From Gammaproteobacteria bacterium (GTDB lineage Bacteria; Pseudomonadota; Gammaproteobacteria; HTCC5015), in assembly GCA_020630145.1 (NCBI GenBank), contig JAHDBX010000015.1, forward strand, positions 4,913 through 13,490: a DNA stretch of 8,578 bases. The letters run 5' to 3'. Made by a program: the position numbers and the translations under genes. Below, in pieces: positions 4,505 through 8,578 of this stretch (position 1 is the first letter of the stretch; every line of letters begins with the position of its first letter). Under the pieces are notes generated by a model, which searched no databases, was not told the DNA's origin, and was given only the letters and a program-made list of their open reading frames with translations.

Positions 4505-6883
4505 TTAATGTGCGCGTAAATTATTCGCTTTTTTACTTTTCTTAACATCTACACCTACATCATTCTCCTCTAAAGGTATAGGCGCTTCTGATAAAGCAAT
4601 TTCTAGTACCTGATCTATCCACTTGACCGGCTTAATATCTAAAGCGTCGACTATCTTATCAGGTATTTCCGTTAAATCTTTTTTATTCTCATCAGGAATG
4701 ATAACTGTTTTGATACCACCACGCAGTGCCGCAAGTAATTTTTCTTTTAAACCACCAATTGGCAATACTTCTCCACGTAAAGTTATCTCACCAGTCATAG
4801 CAACTGAAGATCTTACTGGTATATCCGTTAACGCCGAAATCATAGCTGTACACATACTAATACCTGCACTAGGACCATCTTTTGGCGTTGCACCCTCAGG
4901 CACATGCACATGAATGTCTTGACACTCATAGAAATCTTCAGCTATACCTAATGCGCTAGAACGACTGCGTACAACTGTTTTTGCCGCATGTACCGACTCT
5001 TTCATTACGTCTCCAAGCTGCCCTGTATGAGATAGCACGCCTTTACCCGGCACAACAGCGGCCTCAATAGTAAGTAGTTCACCACCTACTTGAGTCCAAG
5101 CTAAACCCGTTACTTGGCCTACCTGATCATTTTCTTCAGCCATACCATAGCGGAAACGTCTTACGCCTAAGTAATCTTCAATATTTTCAGGCGTAATCTC
5201 TACAGTTTTAACATCATCTTTATGCAACAGTACTTCTTTAACAACTTTTCGGCATAACTTAGACATTTCTCTTTCTAAATTACGTACACCTGCTTCACGT
5301 GTATAGTAACGAATAACTTCTCTAATCGTTTCATCATTAATTTTTAATTCATTTTCTTTAATGCCGTTATTCTTCTTTTGCTTAGGCAATAAATAACGAA
5401 TAGCGATATTAAGTTTCTCTTCTTCTGTATAACCCGAAAGGTTAATCACTTCCATACGGTCAAGTAAGGGTGCAGGTATATCCATACTGTTTGCTGTAGC
5501 AACAAACATAATATCAGACAAATCAAAGTCTACTTCTAGGTAGTGATCATTAAATGAATTATTTTGCTCAGGATCTAGAACCTCTAGCAACGCAGAAGAT
5601 GGGTCACCACGAAAATCCGTAAACATCTTATCTATTTCATCAAGCAAAAATAATGGGTTACGCGTGCCTATTTTAGATAAGTTCTGCATGATTTTACCAG
5701 GCATAGAACCAATATACGTTCTACGGTGACCACGAATTTCTGCTTCATCACGCACACCACCTAAAGCCATGCGTGTAAATTTACGATTAGTAGCACGAGC
5801 TATAGAACGACCCAAGGATGTTTTACCCACGCCAGGAGGACCAACCAAACATAAAATTGGACCTTTCAATTTACGCACGCGCTGCGTAACCGCTAAGTAC
5901 TCTAAAATGCGCTCTTTAACTTTATCCAGACCATAATGGTCTTCAGCTAAAACTTTTTCGGCTGCAGGCAAATCATTGCGGATTTTGCTACGCTTTTTCC
6001 AAGGCAAACCCAAGAGCGTTTCAATGTAGTTACGCACTACTGTTGCCTCTGCAGACATCGGCGACATCATTTTTAATTTATTTAATTCAGACTCAGCTTT
6101 TTCCGTAGCCTCTTTATGCATGCCAGATTCATTCACTTGCTTAATCATGGCTTCAATTTCATTAGGCTCTTCACCCATATCGCCAAGTTCTTTTTGAATA
6201 GCCTTCATTTGCTCATTCAAATAATACTCGCGCTGGCTTTTTTCCATCTGCTGCTTAACACGGCCACGAATACGTTTTTCTATATTCAATAAATCCAGCT
6301 CACCTTCAATAAGCGCAATTAAAAACTCTAAACGATCTCTTGAAAATCGCATTTCTAACAGCTTTTGCTTATCTTCAAGCTTTAATGACATTTGCGCAGC
6401 AATAGAGTCGGCCAACCTTGAAGCTTCATCCATACCTGCTAAAGAGGTAAGAATTTCAGGTGGGATTTTTTTATTAAGTTTTACGTATTGCTCAAACAGG
6501 CTAATAATAGAACGGCTTAATACATCAAGTTCTTTTTCATTAACTTCATCGCCCTCATCCCATATATCTGCTTCGGCTGAGAATAAGCATTCATTGTCTT
6601 CTATTTGTTGTATGGCAACACGTTGGTTACCTTCAACTAATACTTTAATCGTGCCATCTGGCAACTTAAGCAACTGTAAAATAGTAGCAAGCGTACCGAC
6701 TGTATGAATATCGTCAATTGTAGGCGAATCTATTTCCGCACTTTTCTGCGCGACCAATAAAATTTGTTTATTGTCATTCATTGCACGTTCTAGTGCTTCA
6801 ATAGATTTTTCTCTACCCACAAACAAAGGTATCACCATATGTGGGTAAACAACGACATCACGCAAGGGTAATAATGGAATCAT
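4505..6883 (-). CDS. lon: ATP-dependent Lon protease
   Basis: Lon (La) is a cytoplasmic hexameric AAA+ serine protease that degrades misfolded and short-lived regulatory proteins. The 792-residue product (E. coli 784) shows the LonA architecture: N-terminal substrate domain from residue 1 ([19 protein letters not shown]), a coiled segment with [15 protein letters not shown] (220-234), Walker A GPPGVGKT (348-355), Walker B FLLDEIDK (412-419; Asp415, Glu416), and the protease domain with catalytic Ser672 in PKDGPSAG (667-674) and Lys713 in GGLKEK. The C-terminal tail past the protease domain is acidic then basic and somewhat longer than in E. coli. An in-frame TAG three codons upstream limits the start to the ATG at 6883; the Shine-Dalgarno is weak. 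clpX ends 75 bases upstream. I see no convincing sigma32 promoter in that gap, although lon is heat-induced in E. coli. Confidence 0.98.
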   Translation of the reverse strand: MIPLLPLRDVVVYPHMVIPLFVGREKSIEALERAMNDNKQILLVAQKSAEIDSPTIDDIHTVGTLATILQLLKLPDGTIKVLVEGNQRVAIQQIEDNECLFSAEADIWDEGDEVNEKELDVLSRSIISLFEQYVKLNKKIPPEILTSLAGMDEASRLADSIAAQMSLKLEDKQKLLEMRFSRDRLEFLIALIEGELDLLNIEKRIRGRVKQQMEKSQREYYLNEQMKAIQKELGDMGEEPNEIEAMIKQVNESGMHKEATEKAESELNKLKMMSPMSAEATVVRNYIETLLGLPWKKRSKIRNDLPAAEKVLAEDHYGLDKVKERILEYLAVTQRVRKLKGPILCLVGPPGVGKTSLGRSIARATNRKFTRMALGGVRDEAEIRGHRRTYIGSMPGKIMQNLSKIGTRNPLFLLDEIDKMFTDFRGDPSSALLEVLDPEQNNSFNDHYLEVDFDLSDIMFVATANSMDIPAPLLDRMEVINLSGYTEEEKLNIAIRYLLPKQKKNNGIKENELKINDETIREVIRYYTREAGVRNLEREMSKLCRKVVKEVLLHKDDVKTVEITPENIEDYLGVRRFRYGMAEENDQVGQVTGLAWTQVGGELLTIEAAVVPGKGVLSHTGQLGDVMKESVHAAKTVVRSRSSALGIAEDFYECQDIHVHVPEGATPKDGPSAGISMCTAMISALTDIPVRSSVAMTGEITLRGEVLPIGGLKEKLLAALRGGIKTVIIPDENKKDLTEIPDKIVDALDIKPVKWIDQVLEIALSEAPIPLEENDVGVDVKKSKKANNLRAH

Positions 6884-6958
6884 AATAAGCTACCGTTAGT
6901 TAAGCTTAAAAAACACAAAAATGTATTTCTTTGAAAATTGGATTTAAGCACCAGTACG

Positions 6959-8233
6959 TTATTCTTCTGTTGCCGTCTTCTTAAATTCAGTATTCGATTC
7001 GTAAACTATGTAAGGTTTCGCATCGCCCAATATCACGCCACCATCAATAACTACTTTACTAACATTTTCATCAGAAGGTAATTCATACATAGTATCAAGT
7101 AGAACATTCTCTAATATTGTGCGTAAACCACGTGCTCCCGTTCGCCTTTCCATAGCTTTCTTCGCAATTGCATCGTAGGCATCTTTGCGAAATTCAATTT
7201 CAACATTTTCCATTTCAAACAAACGTTGAAACTGTTTAACAATTGCATTTTTAGGCTTAGTTAATATTTCGACTAAGGCCTCTTGATCCAACTCTTCCAA
7301 TGTTGCAACCATAGGTAAGCGACCAACAAACTCAGGAATCAAACCATATTTAACCAGATCATCTGGCTCAACTTCATGCAAAGTACTACCAACCGTCAGT
7401 TTCTCTTCTTTAGGCCTAACAGTCGCACTAAAACCAATTCCACTCTTCTCTGAACGATCACGAATAACGCGATCTAAGCCAGCGAATGCACCACCACATA
7501 TAAATAGTATATTGGATGTATCGACTTGCAAAAATTCTTGTTGTGGGTGTTTACGACCACCTTGAGGTGGTACTGAAGCAACAGTACCTTCAATTAACTT
7601 CAATAAAGCCTGTTGTACACCCTCACCAGAAACATCACGCGTAATTGATGGGTTGTCAGCTTTGCGTGAAATTTTATCAATCTCGTCTATATAAACGATA
7701 CCTGTTTGTGCTTTTTCAACATCGTAGTCACATTTTTGCAACAACTTCTGAATAATATTTTCAACATCTTCACCAACATAACCCGCTTCAGTTAATGTCG
7801 TTGCATCAGCAATAGTAAAAGGCACATTCAATAAACGCGCGAGCGTTTCAGCGAGTAATGTTTTACCTGAACCTGTTGGGCCTATCAATAGGATATTACT
7901 TTTAGATAACTCAATATCATCATCTTTAGTACGAGACTGTAAACGTTTGTAATGGTTGTAAACCGCTACAGATAAAACTTTTTTGGCACGACTCTGGCCA
8001 ATGACATAGTCATTAAGAATATTATTAATTTCTTTTGGCTTAGGAAGCTGATGAAACTCGCTAGACTCTTGCTCATCTAGCTCTTCACGAATAATGTCAT
8101 TACATAAATCAACACATTCATCACATATAAAAACGGAAGGACCGGCAACCAATTTGCGCACTTCGTGCTGGCTTTTGCCGCAAAACGAACAATAGAGTAG
8201 TTTATTGTTATCTTGATTACGTTCGTCACTCAT
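6959..8233 (-). CDS. clpX: ATP-dependent Clp protease ATP-binding subunit ClpX
   Basis: ClpX is the AAA+ unfoldase that recognises substrates such as ssrA-tagged proteins and feeds them to ClpP. It has 424 residues, the same length as E. coli ClpX. The N-terminal zinc domain has Cys15, Cys18, Cys37 and Cys40. Next come Walker A GPTGSGKT (118-125), pore loop GYVG (151-154), Walker B VYIDEID (180-186), the RKH substrate loop (227-229), the IGF loop (266-268) that docks on ClpP, and a sensor-2 segment GARGLR near 370. All functional motifs are intact. The ATG follows AAGG at about nine to ten bases. clpP lies upstream with a 213-base gap holding a good promoter, so clpX can be transcribed separately as well as from clpP. 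lon follows 75 bases downstream on the same strand. Confidence 0.98.
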   Translation of the reverse strand: MSDERNQDNNKLLYCSFCGKSQHEVRKLVAGPSVFICDECVDLCNDIIREELDEQESSEFHQLPKPKEINNILNDYVIGQSRAKKVLSVAVYNHYKRLQSRTKDDDIELSKSNILLIGPTGSGKTLLAETLARLLNVPFTIADATTLTEAGYVGEDVENIIQKLLQKCDYDVEKAQTGIVYIDEIDKISRKADNPSITRDVSGEGVQQALLKLIEGTVASVPPQGGRKHPQQEFLQVDTSNILFICGGAFAGLDRVIRDRSEKSGIGFSATVRPKEEKLTVGSTLHEVEPDDLVKYGLIPEFVGRLPMVATLEELDQEALVEILTKPKNAIVKQFQRLFEMENVEIEFRKDAYDAIAKKAMERRTGARGLRTILENVLLDTMYELPSDENVSKVVIDGGVILGDAKPYIVYESNTEFKKTATEE

Positions 8234-8309
8234 ATAATTCTATACCTTAAATCTACCTATATCGGACTAAATCAGCCCCAAAAGGCGATAATTTCTTATT
8301 TAAATCACA

Positions 8310-8324
8310 TTTATCTAGCAATAT
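8310..8324 (-). repeat. 15-bp direct repeat, clpX-proximal copy
   Basis: Minus-strand ATATTGCTAGATAAA occurs here and again, identically, at 8396-8410, 86 bases apart. This copy overlaps the -10 box and start point of the predicted clpX promoter, a typical place for a repressor or regulator site. Function not known. Confidence 0.65.
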
Positions 8325-8347
8325 ATCACTAAAAACCATACTGTTAA
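8320..8347 (-). promoter_or_regulatory. Predicted sigma70 promoter for clpX
   Basis: Minus-strand TTAACA (8347-8342), a 16-base spacer, then TATATT (8325-8320). Each hexamer matches five of six consensus bases. Transcription would begin near 8313, about 80 bases before the clpX start. It would allow ClpX synthesis independent of clpP. Confidence 0.65.
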
Positions 8348-8355
8348 ACGCCAGC

Positions 8356-8382
8356 CGATAAAAAAGCTTTTATTTTCTATCG
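8356..8382 (-). other. Stem-loop in the clpP-clpX gap
   Basis: In minus-strand RNA, CGATAGAAAA (8382-8373) pairs with TTTTTTATCG (8365-8356), ten pairs with one G-U, around a seven-base loop. No T-run follows the stem, so it is not an ordinary terminator. An outer 8-bp inverted repeat, AAACCATA/TATGGTTT (8398-8391 and 8340-8333), encloses it. It may be a processing or stability element between clpP and clpX messages. Confidence 0.5.
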
Positions 8383-8395
8383 ACGAGCATTATGG

Positions 8396-8410
8396 TTTAT
8401 CTAGCAATAT
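8396..8410 (-). repeat. 15-bp direct repeat, clpP-proximal copy
   Basis: Second identical copy of minus-strand ATATTGCTAGATAAA. It lies 36 bases after the clpP stop codon, immediately before the outer arm (AAACCATA) of the inverted repeat described at 8356-8382; the last three bases of the repeat are the first three of that arm. Confidence 0.65.
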
Positions 8411-8446
8411 TCATGACAAAAGTGTTTTTATCCTAATTTATTTTCA

Positions 8447-8578
8447 CTAGGCTTCGCTAGAGGCATCTTGGTGACGCTTATCAATGACATTATCAATTAA
8501 GCCATAGTCTTCCGCTTCTTTGGCTGACATAAAGTTATCTCTTTCTGTGTCACGTTGCACATCAGCAATATCTTTACC
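8447..8578 (-). CDS. clpP: ATP-dependent Clp protease proteolytic subunit ClpP, C-terminal part (5' end outside the window)
   Basis: ClpP is the barrel-shaped serine protease that works with ClpX (and ClpA). Only the last 43 codons and the TAG stop (8449-8447) are present. The frame reads [20 protein letters not shown] and then [14 protein letters not shown], matching the C-terminus of E. coli ClpP (IERDTERDRFLSA, EYGLVDSIL). The Asp of the QRDTERD motif is the expected third member of the Ser-His-Asp triad; Ser and His lie outside the window. A short tail, RHQDASSEA, extends slightly beyond the E. coli end. It is the first gene of the clpP-clpX-lon-hupB block. Identity is secure from motif and context. 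Confidence 0.95.
   Translation of the reverse strand, partial: GKDIADVQRDTERDNFMSAKEAEDYGLIDNVIDKRHQDASSEA

Noticed and set aside
4623..4913. 96-codon plus-strand frame opposite the Lon protease domain.
   Set aside because: Shadow of the lon coding frame; no ribosome binding site or family resemblance.
6884..6958. Possible heat-shock (sigma32) promoter or terminator between clpX and lon.
   Set aside because: No pair of boxes resembling CTTGAA and CCCCAT at a proper spacing, and the T-rich stretch there is not preceded by a stable stem.

Overview
The window is chromosomal DNA of an AT-rich gammaproteobacterium. I infer this from the gene order clpP-clpX-lon-hupB-ppiD, which is the classical gammaproteobacterial protease/HU/chaperone cluster, and from HslR (Hsp15), a YcgL-family protein and a PcnB-type poly(A) polymerase, all typical of that class. 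I cannot name the genus. There are no mobile elements, CRISPR arrays or phage genes, and almost all of the DNA is coding.

Layout, following minus-strand transcription from the right edge. The last 43 codons of clpP (8447-8578) are followed by a 213-base gap holding a good sigma70 promoter, a stem-loop and a 15-bp direct repeat. Then come clpX (6959-8233), lon (4505-6883), hupB (4182-4454), tRNA-Val(UAC), tRNA-Asp(GUC) and a strong intrinsic terminator (3928-3956). No convincing terminator lies between clpX and the tRNAs, so hupB and the two tRNAs may share a transcript, perhaps with the upstream protease genes. ppiD (1917-3833) follows as its own unit, closed by a terminator at 1833-1872. The ppa promoter partly overlaps that terminator, and ppa (1080-1718) follows. 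ppa converges on the plus-strand gene ycgL (757-1020), and a single bidirectional terminator (about 1025-1081) serves both. ycgL diverges from hslR (318-695) across a 61-base shared promoter region. The left edge holds the first 64 codons of pcnB, which has no ATG start.

Working together: ClpX unfolds substrates for ClpP, Lon is the other major ATP-dependent protease, HU-beta is a nucleoid protein, and PpiD is a membrane-anchored periplasmic chaperone, so the right half is a protein-quality-control and chromosome-architecture block. Pyrophosphatase, Hsp15 (ribosome rescue) and poly(A) polymerase (RNA turnover) are housekeeping genes.

I found no new multi-gene system. The points most worth a second look are the unusual, Chlamydia-like pyrophosphatase, the non-ATG start of pcnB, the repeat/stem/promoter architecture between clpP and clpX, and an 18-of-19 repeat shared by the hslR 3' end and the loop of the ycgL/ppa terminator. 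No gene-free stretch exceeds about 213 bases.
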